Shown in pieces: positions 18,278-28,074 of a DNA stretch of 31,397 bases; position 1 is the stretch's first letter, and each line of letters opens with the position of its first letter. Location of the stretch: NCBI GenBank assembly GCA_937905985.1, contig CALCWC010000022.1, positions 1-31,397 of the forward strand, written 5' to 3'. The stretch comes from an uncultured Verrucomicrobiales bacterium. GTDB taxonomy: Bacteria > Verrucomicrobiota > Verrucomicrobiia > Verrucomicrobiales > Akkermansiaceae. Both the position numbers and the translations under genes were made by a program. The notes below the pieces were generated by a model. It searched no databases and was not told the origin of the DNA. It saw only the letters and a program-made list of their open reading frames with translations.

Positions 18278-18306
18278 TTGACTTCCTGCTGCGGAGAGTG
18301 TACCAT
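18278..18306 (+). promoter_or_regulatory. promoter of the 18313 gene (leaderless)
   Basis: -35 TTGACT (18278-18283), 17-bp spacer, -10 TACCAT (18301-18306), 6 nt to ATG 18313. Its -35 box is only 20 bp from the -35 box of the divergent hydrolase promoter. Confidence 0.65.
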
Positions 18307-18312
18307 GGTATT

Positions 18313-19152
18313 ATGAACATACCGCCGTACTGGGTGCGCAAGGAGCAGCGCGTGGGTGATTTCACCTGCCGCCTGGCGGGATTTTCCCATTCCTCCATGC
18401 AGGCCGCATGGAAGATGCTGCAGCAGCACGCGATCATCATGCAGAAGTTCTTTGCCGCGGCTCCCACTGAGTCGTCCGTGCAACGCATGCGCGCCGCCCT
18501 GCGAGAACTTCGCGGCCAAGGCGGCGACTCCTACGAGGTGTGCCTCCTGGAGCCCGTGTGGCGAACGGTGGACGCCTCCAACGTCATCACGCGCAACCAT
18601 TACGGCGCGCTGGTGGTCAACAGCACGGACACCTGCTTTGCGGATGTGGATACGGCACCGGAGAGCCTGTGGGAGTTCGTGAAGGGTCTGTTCGGCGCGG
18701 GTACGCCGCCGGAGCGGCGCCTGCTGGATGTGATGCGGCAGATACACGCGGAGCACCCGAAGCTTTCCATGCGCCTGTACCGCACGGCCAAAGGCTGGCG
18801 CGTACTCCTCGCCGGGGAGGGCATTGAACTCGATTCCCCGCTGGTGGACACCCTGTTCCGCCGCCTGCATGTGGACCCGCTGTACCGTGACCTCTGCCGC
18901 AAGCAGGCGTGCTGGCGCGCGCGGCTCACGCCCAAGCCTTTCCGCCTGCAACTGCCGCCCTGCCCGCAGGCGGAATGCTCCGAGGATGCGGCATCTGTGC
19001 AGGCGGAATGGGTGCAGGAATACGAGCGCGCATGCGAGGGGCGCGCCGTCTGCCGTTTGGTGGAATCCTTCGGTCCGCGCTTGCGGGACGGCATCCCGGA
19101 GCTGCACGACGAGCTGACGGGGGTGCACTTGCACCGCGATTCGCTGGCGTGA
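18313..19152 (+). CDS. conserved-looking protein, unknown function
   Basis: Not assigned. The 279-residue soluble protein has no signal or membrane segment. Three regions look conserved: an acidic motif CFADVDTAPE near 113-122 (a DxD pair), LSMRLYRTAKGWRVLLAGEG near 155-175, and DPLYRDLCRKQACWRARLTPKPFRL near 190-215. I recall the last motif from hypothetical proteins of several phyla. An acidic DxD strand followed by a basic RxxxGxR strand is loosely like archaeo-eukaryotic primase-type folds, but the diagnostic histidine is absent, so this is only a suggestion. The start is fixed by the leaderless promoter; an in-frame upstream extension overlaps the hydrolase gene on the other strand. Confidence 0.75.
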   Translation: MNIPPYWVRKEQRVGDFTCRLAGFSHSSMQAAWKMLQQHAIIMQKFFAAAPTESSVQRMRAALRELRGQGGDSYEVCLLEPVWRTVDASNVITRNHYGALVVNSTDTCFADVDTAPESLWEFVKGLFGAGTPPERRLLDVMRQIHAEHPKLSMRLYRTAKGWRVLLAGEGIELDSPLVDTLFRRLHVDPLYRDLCRKQACWRARLTPKPFRLQLPPCPQAECSEDAASVQAEWVQEYERACEGRAVCRLVESFGPRLRDGIPELHDELTGVHLHRDSLA

Positions 19153-19160
19153 TTGTTAGG

Positions 19161-19188
19161 TTGACGTGCGGGGGCGTTTTGATACAAT
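19161..19188 (+). promoter_or_regulatory. promoter of the lipase-like lipoprotein gene (leaderless)
   Basis: -35 TTGACG (19161-19166), 16-bp spacer, -10 TACAAT (19183-19188), 6 nt to ATG 19195. Confidence 0.75.
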
Positions 19189-19194
19189 GTCGGC

Positions 19195-20904
19195 ATGACG
19201 CGTGGATTTCACGGAACAACCCGCCTGGCATTGGCGCTGGCAGCTGCATTGACGCTGCTGGCCGCCTGCGAGTCGCCCGTGATTCCCAAGCCGGAGCAAC
19301 CCAGGGTGGAGCAATCGCTCACGCGAGAGGCCCTGACCGACCGCATGCTCGTGGAGCAGCTCCGCCGTGACTGGAAGGAACTCAAGCGCACCGATCTCAC
19401 GCTTGAGCGGCGCCAGGCCGTCATTGAACGCTACAACGGGCACTTGGAAGTGCTCATTGCGCGCCTGCGCTATGATGTGCTGGGCGAGGGCGGCACGGGT
19501 GGCACGCCGTTCAACGATATCCTGGACTTCTCCCACACCGGGTTGCCCCTGAATTCCCTTCTGACGGTGTACGACGACATCGTGCCCGCCAAGGAGGTCG
19601 ACTTCGAATATCTGGAAGAGCATTACGGCGCGCCGGGCCTGGGTGTGCCGATGGTGGGCGTTATACCCGCCCGTGCCGTGCAAAAGCTGCAGGGCAAGAT
19701 TGCCGCCATGTCATCCGTCCACACCAAGGGTACCGTGATCACGCTCACCGTTGTGCTGGACTTCCCGGAATCTCCCCGCAACGCCACGCCCACCCTGCGC
19801 TTCATCCCGCGCCTGGAGCAGGAAACCATCGATGTGGGCAAGCTCCGCTATCAGCTGGCGGCGGACCTTTCCGCCCCCATGGAAATCTACTGGCGCCTCA
19901 CCTATGAGGACAAGAACCGCTTCCTGGGCCTGCTGCGCCCGCAGAAGATGCGCGAATCCATAGGCCTCACCAGCCTGCAGCCCTTCAACCCCAACAAGAT
20001 ACCCGTGGTACTCACCCACGGCCTGCTCTCGGATGCCAGAACCTTCGCCCAGCTGGTGAACCGCCTGTATGTGGACCCGGACATCCGCAACAATTTCCAG
20101 TTCTGGTACTTCAACTACCCCACAGGCCCGGCTTGGGTTTACAATGCCGCGGCGTATCGCGCCGCCCTGGCCGCCGTACGCAAGAAGGTTGACCCCAAGC
20201 ACCGCAACCGCAACTGGGACAACATGGTGGTGGTGGGCCACTCCATGGGGGGGCTGATCACTCACTACAGCCAGTGTGTGGAACCCTGGAACCTGCTGGT
20301 CAACGGTGGGGTGGTGGATGCCGATAGCCTCGACGAGCTGGCCAAGGACCCCGACTTGCAAGAGTACCGCGAGCAGTATTTCTTCGAGCCCGTGAAGGCC
20401 GGCATGGTGGTGTATTTCGCCACGCCGCACCGCGGCTCTCCCATGGCGGATTTCGGTATTGTCCGCCTCCTGACCAAGCTCATTGAGCTGCCCTTCGCCA
20501 TTGTGGAAGAAACCATCAACGCGGTCACGCTGCAGCCGGACCTCTTCCTGCTCAATCCGGACCAGATGAAGCACTGGTTCACGAGCGTGGACCAGCTCTC
20601 GCCGGACGGATATTCCATCCGCGGCCTGCAGGGGCTCAAGATGCGCGATGTGCCCACCTTCTCCGTCATCGGCAACCGCGGCAAGTACGGCCTTATCGAG
20701 CGCAGCTCTGATGGCGTGGTGCCCTACTGGTCCAGCCACATCAACTGGGGGGAGGAATTCATCGTCCCGGAATCCCACTCCGTCCAAAAGCACAAGGACA
20801 CCGCCGAATACATGAAGATTATCCTCCACGAGTTCCTGCAGGAACACCCCGCCGTCCGCTACTCCCGCGGCAGCGTCGTCACCCTCAAACAAGAAAACGA
20901 ATAA
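19195..20904 (+). CDS. lipase/esterase-like lipoprotein (alpha/beta hydrolase)
   Basis: Envelope lipoprotein of 569 residues. The signal LALALAAALTLLAAC places the lipidated Cys at 25. About 230 residues of unassigned N-terminal domain precede the hydrolase. The hydrolase domain begins PVVLTHGLLSDARTFAQLVN (the HG oxyanion motif). The nucleophile is Ser350 in VVVGHSMGGLITHYS, and FATPHRGSPMADF follows, as in lipases of the PGAP1/LCAT-like type. The C-terminal catalytic His is probably in VPESHSVQKH. The substrate is likely a lipid or ester at the membrane, but this is inference. speA follows 16 bp downstream. Confidence 0.87.
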   Translation: MTRGFHGTTRLALALAAALTLLAACESPVIPKPEQPRVEQSLTREALTDRMLVEQLRRDWKELKRTDLTLERRQAVIERYNGHLEVLIARLRYDVLGEGGTGGTPFNDILDFSHTGLPLNSLLTVYDDIVPAKEVDFEYLEEHYGAPGLGVPMVGVIPARAVQKLQGKIAAMSSVHTKGTVITLTVVLDFPESPRNATPTLRFIPRLEQETIDVGKLRYQLAADLSAPMEIYWRLTYEDKNRFLGLLRPQKMRESIGLTSLQPFNPNKIPVVLTHGLLSDARTFAQLVNRLYVDPDIRNNFQFWYFNYPTGPAWVYNAAAYRAALAAVRKKVDPKHRNRNWDNMVVVGHSMGGLITHYSQCVEPWNLLVNGGVVDADSLDELAKDPDLQEYREQYFFEPVKAGMVVYFATPHRGSPMADFGIVRLLTKLIELPFAIVEETINAVTLQPDLFLLNPDQMKHWFTSVDQLSPDGYSIRGLQGLKMRDVPTFSVIGNRGKYGLIERSSDGVVPYWSSHINWGEEFIVPESHSVQKHKDTAEYMKIILHEFLQEHPAVRYSRGSVVTLKQENE

Positions 20905-20920
20905 ACCTATCTCTCCCGCC

Positions 20921-22858
<1,938 letters not shown>

Positions 22859-22864
22859 GCCTTG

Positions 22865-22901
22865 CCCCGCTTGGCACCGCCTTCAAGGTGGACAAGCGGG
22901 G
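22865..22901. repeat. hairpin between speA and the TolC-like gene
   Basis: Stem CCCCGCTTG (22865-22873) with CAAGCGGGG (22893-22901), plus an inner stem CACC (22875-22878) / GGTG (22887-22890). No T run follows, so it is not a standard intrinsic terminator. Its right arm contains most of the -35 box of the next promoter (22889-22894). Confidence 0.7.
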
Positions 22902-22917
22902 TGACATCTGGTATAGT
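22889..22917 (+). promoter_or_regulatory. promoter of the TolC-like lipoprotein gene (leaderless)
   Basis: -35 TGGACA (22889-22894), 17-bp spacer, -10 TATAGT (22912-22917), 7 nt to GTG 22925. This supports the GTG start rather than an in-frame ATG 21 codons upstream, which lies within the hairpin region. Confidence 0.75.
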
Positions 22918-22924
22918 GGTGCGC

Positions 22925-24178
22925 GTGAAGGCAAAGGCGTGTGCAGCGTTGTTGGTGCTGGCGGTGGCCCTGACGGGCTGCAGCCTTTCCAAGCGCATCC
23001 AGAGGGCGTCTGACAAGATGGAGGCGCGGTACGCCAAGATTACCACATGGGAGAAGCTGCCCGTCCGCACCATCTCCTGGAACCAGGCCATCGCTATGAT
23101 GCGCACCAACAACACCTCCATCATGGCCGCGCGCAACAACGTGAAGTCCGCAGACCGCGAGACCCTGCGCGTGTACACGGATCTGGTGCCGGGCGTCTCC
23201 TACTACGCCTACATGAGCAAGTCGCTCAACGATGTGGCGCGCCAGTGGAACGGGAACGACCTGAACAACAACTTCAACGTGAATTTCTTCCTGCCCACGC
23301 TTACTCAGCTGCCGTACCGCGTGTATGCCAACAAGGTGCGCGCATTTGCGGCGGTGAAGGCTTGCGAGGGCGCGGAGCGCGAGGCTGTATCCAAGCTTTA
23401 CCAGGCTGTGCGCAAGCGTGAAATTGCACTCAAGACCCAGGCGCTAGACGCCGAACTTCCGCCGGAAACCGCCGCCGCACCATCCGCTGCCAGCGGTGAA
23501 CGCGACAAGCAGGACCTGGACTACTATCAGGCCGTGGCAGAGTTGCTGGGCAATGCGGACGCCCGATGGAACATCCTTCCGGAGACGATGCCGCGCATCC
23601 AGTGGAAGGACTTCCGCAACCGTCTGGACCGACTTGACCCGCTGGTGCTGTGCAACTTTGTGATGGAACTGGAGCGCGCGCGCATGGAGCAGTACGGCGT
23701 GGCGCTGCAGTATTTGCCCACCGTCAATCTCAGCCTCTACAGCCCGTCGCTCTTCACTTCCAGCGGCGGAACCTACACCGGCACCTTCCTCAGCGGTGAG
23801 GACACCACCCTCAACATGAGCGTCAGCTATCAATTCGATACCCACTTGACCAACTGGAACCGCTACCGCGATTCCCAGGAGCGGTACGAGGTGGCTCGGC
23901 AAAAGGTGGAGGCGGATATGCGCGACCACAAGAGCAAGATAGAGGCCCTGCGCCGCAGCGTGAACGAGTATGAGAACTGGAAGGGCTACATGGCCAAGCG
24001 CATGGATTTCATTCGCAAGTCGCCCGTGGAGGATGCCGCTTCCTTCCTGGAGCGCAACCGTACCATCGTGGACATGAAGCGGGAGATGCTCAAGCAGGAG
24101 CAGGAGTCCGTGGAGACGGAGGCCGCGCTTATCCTGGAATACGGCATGCCCGGCCTTTCCCCCATGAAGTTTGATTGA
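22925..24178 (+). CDS. TolC-like outer-membrane lipoprotein
   Basis: Outer-membrane-factor-like protein of 418 codons starting with GTG. The lipoprotein signal KAKACAALLVLAVALTGC places the lipidated Cys at 19. WNQAIAMMRTNNTSIMAARNNVKSA is the typical first helix of TolC/OEP repeats. A beta segment (YLPTVNLSLYSPSLFTSSGG) lies between two helical arms, and long heptad-like helices (SQERYEVARQKVEADMRDHKS, KREMLKQEQESVETEAALI) follow. It could be the outer-membrane channel of an efflux or secretion system, but no inner-membrane pump or adaptor gene is adjacent. thiE overlaps its stop (TGATG). Confidence 0.78.
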   Translation: MKAKACAALLVLAVALTGCSLSKRIQRASDKMEARYAKITTWEKLPVRTISWNQAIAMMRTNNTSIMAARNNVKSADRETLRVYTDLVPGVSYYAYMSKSLNDVARQWNGNDLNNNFNVNFFLPTLTQLPYRVYANKVRAFAAVKACEGAEREAVSKLYQAVRKREIALKTQALDAELPPETAAAPSAASGERDKQDLDYYQAVAELLGNADARWNILPETMPRIQWKDFRNRLDRLDPLVLCNFVMELERARMEQYGVALQYLPTVNLSLYSPSLFTSSGGTYTGTFLSGEDTTLNMSVSYQFDTHLTNWNRYRDSQERYEVARQKVEADMRDHKSKIEALRRSVNEYENWKGYMAKRMDFIRKSPVEDAASFLERNRTIVDMKREMLKQEQESVETEAALILEYGMPGLSPMKFD

Positions 24179-24828
24179 TGGAAAGTCCCGCCATGCCGAT
24201 GATGCCTGAATGTCTGCGCTTGTACCTGGTGACGGATGCCCCGGAGCATTGCAGCCTGGGGCTGGCGGAGACTGTGCGGCGCGCGATTGCCGGTGGAGTG
24301 ACGCTGGTGCAGTACCGCCGCGAGCATACGGACGCCGCCACCATGCTGCACGAAGCCGTGGAGCTGCGTGAAATCACTCGCGCCGCCGGTGTGCCGTTCA
24401 TCGTCAACAATGATGTGCGGCTCGCCCTGCAGGTGGGCGCGGACGGCGCGCACCTGGGGCAATCCGACATGCCTGTGGCGCAGGCGCGCAAGTTGGCAGG
24501 GCAGGGCTTCATCATCGGCGTTTCCGTAAGCAACGAACGGGAGATGCAGGCCGTGGATCCGCACGTTGCGGACTACGTGGGCTGCGGTCCCGTGTTCCCC
24601 ACCGCCACCAAGGCAGATGCCGCACCCGCTGTCGGTTTGGAGGGCTGGGCGCGTCTCTCGCGCATCTGCCCGCTGCCTATCGTGGCCATCGGCGGTATCA
24701 CCGCAACCCGTGCATGCGAGCTGCGCGCTGCCGGGCCGTGTGACGGCGTGGCCGTGGTGTCTGCCATCTGCGGCGCGGTGGACCCCGCCGCCGCATCACG
24801 CGAACTTTTCACTGCCCTTTCCCGATGA
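24178..24828 (+). CDS. thiE: thiamine-phosphate synthase
   Basis: TIM-barrel enzyme that joins the pyrimidine pyrophosphate and thiazole phosphate halves of thiamine. The motifs are RLYLVTD, VTLVQYRREHTD (usually VQxRxK), PFIVNNDVRLALQVGADGAHLGQSD, ADYVGCGPVFPTATKADA (phosphate/pyrimidine site) and PIVAIGGITATRA. Length is 216 residues. ATG 24178 shares its first base with the TGA of the upstream gene; a later in-frame ATG at 24193 is possible. Its stop overlaps the thiM start (ATGA). No thiamine-pyrophosphate riboswitch is visible, and there is no leader in which it could lie. Confidence 0.93.
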   Translation: MESPAMPMMPECLRLYLVTDAPEHCSLGLAETVRRAIAGGVTLVQYRREHTDAATMLHEAVELREITRAAGVPFIVNNDVRLALQVGADGAHLGQSDMPVAQARKLAGQGFIIGVSVSNEREMQAVDPHVADYVGCGPVFPTATKADAAPAVGLEGWARLSRICPLPIVAIGGITATRACELRAAGPCDGVAVVSAICGAVDPAAASRELFTALSR

Positions 24829-25610
24829 TGGATGCCGATATGGAAGAAACGCGCCGCCTCGCGATACAGGTGCTGGAAAACATCCGCAGTAGGCGCCCGC
24901 TTGTCCTCTCCCTCACCAATTCCGTGGTTCAGGCTTTTACCGCCAACACGCTCCTGGCCGTTGGTGCATCACCCATTATGCTGGCGGATGAACGGGAGGT
25001 GGAGGAGATGCTGCGCAGCGGCTGCGGCGGCCTGCTCGTGAACGTGGGCACTCTCTCGGCGGCGCAGGCCGGCACCATGGCCATAGCCGCACGCACCGCG
25101 CACGAGTGCGGCGTGCCTTGGGTGCTGGATCCCGTGGCTGCCGGGCTTCTTTCTTTCCGCACCGCCTTCTGCCGTGAGTTGTTGCCGTTCCGCCCCTCCA
25201 TCATTCGCGGCAATCCCTCGGAAATCATCTCCCTCTCCGGTGTTCCCACCTCCTCACGCGGTACGGAAAGCTCTGTGCCCGCATCAGCTGCCATTGATGC
25301 CGCCAAGAGCCTCGCGCTGCAATCCCAGACCACCGTCCTCGTTACGGGAGAGGTGGATTACGCAACCGATGGCACCGCCGTGCATGCGCTGCGAACCGGG
25401 CATCCCCTGATGACCCGTGTTACGGGCACCGGTTGTGCGCTGGGCGCCCTTTGCGCCGCATGCCTGCCCTGCGCTCCCTCTCCGCTGGCTGCCGCGCGTG
25501 CCGCCGCATACATCATGGGGGAAGCGGGCCGCCGCGCCGCCGAGCGCACCAACGCTCCCGGTTCCTTCGCCATTGCCCTGCTGGATGAACTGGCAGCGGA
25601 TTTGGGATAG
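24825..25610 (+). CDS. thiM: hydroxyethylthiazole kinase
   Basis: Ribokinase-fold enzyme that phosphorylates 4-methyl-5-hydroxyethylthiazole for thiamine salvage. Length is 261 residues. It has PLVLSLTNSVVQAFTANTLLAVGASPIM (thiazole site), LLVNVGTL, GVPWVLDPVAAG, the FRPSIIRGNPSEI region and the ATP/catalytic loop RVTGTGCALGALCAA with the conserved Cys. Together with thiE it makes thiamine phosphate from salvaged thiazole and pyrimidine pyrophosphate. thiD and thiC are not in this window. Start overlaps the thiE stop by four bases, indicating coupling. Confidence 0.94.
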   Translation: MMDADMEETRRLAIQVLENIRSRRPLVLSLTNSVVQAFTANTLLAVGASPIMLADEREVEEMLRSGCGGLLVNVGTLSAAQAGTMAIAARTAHECGVPWVLDPVAAGLLSFRTAFCRELLPFRPSIIRGNPSEIISLSGVPTSSRGTESSVPASAAIDAAKSLALQSQTTVLVTGEVDYATDGTAVHALRTGHPLMTRVTGTGCALGALCAACLPCAPSPLAAARAAAYIMGEAGRRAAERTNAPGSFAIALLDELAADLG

Positions 25611-25635
25611 GACATCCCTGCAGTATAGATACACA

Positions 25636-25669
25636 AAGAGTGGGACACCCGTTGGGGTGTCCCACTCTT
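25636..25669. terminator. 15-bp hairpin between thiM and tRNA-Asp
   Basis: Perfect stem AAGAGTGGGACACCC (25636-25650) / GGGTGTCCCACTCTT (25655-25669) with loop GTTG. It lies between two convergent units (thiM on plus, tRNA-Asp on minus) and could end both. Neither side has a clean T run, so efficiency is uncertain. Confidence 0.6.
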
Positions 25670-25678
25670 GTGTAGGAA

Positions 25679-25753
25679 CGAAGCGGACGAGGCTTGAACT
25701 CGCGACCTCAGCCGTGACAGGGCTGCGCTCTAACCAAACTGAGCTACCGCTCC
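25679..25753 (-). tRNA. tRNA-Asp (anticodon GTC)
   Basis: Complete cloverleaf on the minus strand: acceptor GGAGCGG (25753-25747) with CCGCTTC (one G-T pair), D-stem GCTC/GAGC, anticodon stem CAGCC/GGCTG around loop CTGTCAC (anticodon GTC), and T-stem GCGAG/CTCGT (one G-T) with loop TTCAAGC. The discriminator base is G, as for tRNA-Asp. CCA is not encoded. Confidence 0.95.
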
Positions 25754-25791
25754 TTGCCTTGTTGCTTCCGCCTTGCGGCGAACGCATCGAC

Positions 25792-25820
25792 AATATACAC
25801 GCTTTCGCGGTGTTTGGCAA
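25792..25820 (-). promoter_or_regulatory. promoter of tRNA-Asp
   Basis: Minus strand: -35 TTGCCA (25820-25815), 17-bp spacer, -10 TATATT (25797-25792), 38 nt before the tRNA 5' end. Confidence 0.7.
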
Positions 25821-25870
25821 GCTTTTTTTTGAAAAAAATTGCAAATATTGATTCGCAGGGCGAAAAAAAC

Positions 25871-27397
25871 TTATTCCGGCAGGATTTCCAGGAAGATGAG
25901 GGCGTCATCTTCGGTAGTTTCCAGCACCTCAAAATCGGCTTCGGTGTGGATGGGATAGCAGGCGGCGCCCCAGAGGGCGGCAAGGTCGGAAACGCGGAAT
26001 TCCTGCGGTTGGCAGAGCAGGCGCTCCAACTCGGGATCCTCTTCCGTGTCTGGTAAGGCTTGTTCTGCGCCGTTGTTGGAGAGCACGGCAATCACGCGCT
26101 TGCCCGGCGGCAGCTGGGGCAGGATGGCAGGCGCGGCCAAGTCGCGCAGGACGGCGAGGTCGCCCACAAGACAGTAGGCGCTTTCCGCACCGGCGGAGAG
26201 GCCGAGGAAGGTGGAGAGCACGCCCTGGGAGCCCATGGTGTGCAGCGAGCGCAGGTAGAGGGTGGGCACCTGCCATTGGGCGTAGCGGTTCCACAGTTCC
26301 GCAGCGGTGGGGCTGCCCAGACAGACGGCGTCCGCCAGGGCGGCGTGCATGGAGAAGGCCCGCACCAGCGCGGGCGCGGATTCCTGGCTTTCCAGCAGCA
26401 GTTCCTCTGTGCGCCCGGATGCCTGGCGCGATGCGGGCAGCAGGCGCAGCGTGTCGCCCACGTGCGGCACATCGCCGAGGGCTTTCATAATCTGTTCGGG
26501 CTCGCCTTCAATCACCTCGCTGGGACGCGTGAGGCCGGAGAACCCGCTGCGGGTGATGGAGAACACCTGCGTGCCCGGCATGTCTTCCAGCATAGGCCAG
26601 AAGGGGGATTCAGGCACCGCTCCCACGCGCAGCACATAGGGAGGCGGGGTTTCGCACAGAATGTCCTCCGCATCCTGCAGGCCGTATGCGGCAAGCTCTT
26701 CGCGCAAGCCGCTGGCCGCATCCGCCACCACCGGCACGCGCAGGGTGCGGGCGAGCCACAGCGCGGGCTCCTGCTCTGCGGGTTCCAGTGCGCCAATCAG
26801 CAGTACAAGCCCTTCCTGCGCGCGGAAGCGCAGCATTTGCGAGAGCGCCACCAGCGAGCCGCGGAACGGCGGCGCTTCCGGCGGTTCCGCAACGGTGAGC
26901 GTGCTCATGTCGCGCGCATGCATCACGGCGTCTGCATCCACACGCAACTGCAGGTGCACGGGAAAGCCCTCCGCCAGTTGGTTCGCCAAGTCCGGCAGGT
27001 CGGAGATGGGGCAGGGCAGCTCCAGCTGCATGGTGGGCGCGTAGATGCCAAAGAGGGACTCCTGCTCCACGCAGCCGGGTGCACCCGTGCCGCCGCCGTT
27101 GGCGGCATTGTCCACCGTGACGATGAGCAGGGGATGGCGCCCGTAGTAGGCGTTCACGGCCGCGGGAAGCATGGCGGCGGCTTCATTGCCGCTACCCGCC
27201 ACCACTGCCGCGGGACGCCCCGTGGCCTGTACGCGCCCCAGCGCAAAGAATGCTGCGGCGGCGGCATCCGCCATATCCCAGCGATGGATGGCGGGGCATG
27301 CCGCCAGCGCGCGGTACAGCGGGGCGTTGTGCCTGCCCGGGCAGCAGACCCATTCCGCAATGCCGGCCAGCGCGGCGCATGAGATGAGGGAGTACAT
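25871..27397 (-). CDS. MenD-like ThDP-binding protein, catalytic Glu apparently missing
   Basis: Resembles 2-succinyl-5-enolpyruvyl-6-hydroxy-3-cyclohexene-1-carboxylate synthase (MenD) over its 508 residues. WVCCPGRHNAPLYRAL matches the PGSRNxPL start, and AFFALG is at 49-54. HPLLIVTVDNA matches the LLxxTADRP strand. The diphosphate/Mg site is present as VGDLAVLRDL followed by VLSNNGAEQ (GDxxxxxDL and NN). The conserved Asp-Glu-Arg that precedes AFFALG reads Asp44-Ala45-Ala46 here, so the glutamate that activates ThDP appears to be alanine. The TADRP arginine is also missing. No other men gene is in the window. It may be a divergent MenD, a carboligase that works without the Glu, or a paralogue with another role. 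ATG 27397 overlaps the sanA-like stop (TAATG). Confidence 0.72.
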   Translation of the reverse strand: MYSLISCAALAGIAEWVCCPGRHNAPLYRALAACPAIHRWDMADAAAAAFFALGRVQATGRPAAVVAGSGNEAAAMLPAAVNAYYGRHPLLIVTVDNAANGGGTGAPGCVEQESLFGIYAPTMQLELPCPISDLPDLANQLAEGFPVHLQLRVDADAVMHARDMSTLTVAEPPEAPPFRGSLVALSQMLRFRAQEGLVLLIGALEPAEQEPALWLARTLRVPVVADAASGLREELAAYGLQDAEDILCETPPPYVLRVGAVPESPFWPMLEDMPGTQVFSITRSGFSGLTRPSEVIEGEPEQIMKALGDVPHVGDTLRLLPASRQASGRTEELLLESQESAPALVRAFSMHAALADAVCLGSPTAAELWNRYAQWQVPTLYLRSLHTMGSQGVLSTFLGLSAGAESAYCLVGDLAVLRDLAAPAILPQLPPGKRVIAVLSNNGAEQALPDTEEDPELERLLCQPQEFRVSDLAALWGAACYPIHTEADFEVLETTEDDALIFLEILPE

Positions 27398-28059
27398 TAT
27401 TCGGGAAGGGGTACGGGATCGCCCAGGTGCTTGGGTTGGCTGCCGAGGATGAAGTCGCACACCATGGCCACGCGGGCGGCGCGCTCGCGAAGGCCCTGCT
27501 TGAGGCGCGAGCTGCGGGTGATGGGCGGCAGGGAGGCCTCGAATCCCTCGGCATCGATGCCGTGGTGGCATGCGATGGCGACGGCGCGCTCCACATGCTC
27601 CTTCTGGCTGATGATGGTGAGGCGGTCCGCGCCGAAGATTTTCTTGGCGCGCACCACGGAATCCAGCGTGCGCAGGCCCGCATAGTCGCACACGATGCGG
27701 TCTTCCGGCACGCCTTCCGCCACCAGGGCGTTGCGCATGTCGCGCGGCTCGTTGTAGTTGGCGGCGCGGTTGTCACCGGAGACGATGATGCAGCGGAGCT
27801 TGCCAGCGTGCCAGAGCTGCGCGGCGGCCTTGATGCGGCCGGTGAAGTAGTAGTTGAGCCTCCCGCGGGCGATGTATTTGCTGCAGCCCAGCACCAGGCC
27901 CACAGAGCCGTCTCGGCAGTCCTGCACCTGGTTGTGGCAGTACGGCGCGGACGGCAGTTCCGTCCTCAGCTCGCACACCGCCATCACGGTAAGCAGCGCC
28001 AGCACCGCGATGCACGGGATGCGGCAGAGCTTCAGCAGGGAGCGCAGCAGCTTCTTCAT
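27397..28059 (-). CDS. SanA/YdcF-like DUF218 protein
   Basis: DUF218 family protein of 220 residues, close to SanA (the E. coli vancomycin-sensitivity protein). It has an N-terminal membrane anchor (LCRIPCIAVLALLTVMAVC, about 11-29). The soluble domain has VGLVLGCSKYIARGRLNYYFTGRIKAAAQLW, CIIVSGDNRAANYNEPRDMRNAL, VVRAKKIFGADRLTIISQKEHVERAVAIA and the C-terminal arginine-rich LKQGLRERAARV, all typical of SanA. DUF218 proteins are thought to act in cell-envelope precursor turnover, which suits its position behind murA. It overlaps the MenD-like gene by one base. Confidence 0.88.
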   Translation of the reverse strand: MKKLLRSLLKLCRIPCIAVLALLTVMAVCELRTELPSAPYCHNQVQDCRDGSVGLVLGCSKYIARGRLNYYFTGRIKAAAQLWHAGKLRCIIVSGDNRAANYNEPRDMRNALVAEGVPEDRIVCDYAGLRTLDSVVRAKKIFGADRLTIISQKEHVERAVAIACHHGIDAEGFEASLPPITRSSRLKQGLRERAARVAMVCDFILGSQPKHLGDPVPLPE

Positions 28060-28074
28060 GGGGAAAAGCGAGTG

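Noticed and set aside
24150..24200. Thiamine-pyrophosphate riboswitch upstream of thiE
   Set aside because: thiE overlaps the stop of the TolC-like gene by one base; there is no untranslated region to hold one, and no THI-box core is seen upstream of 22925 either.
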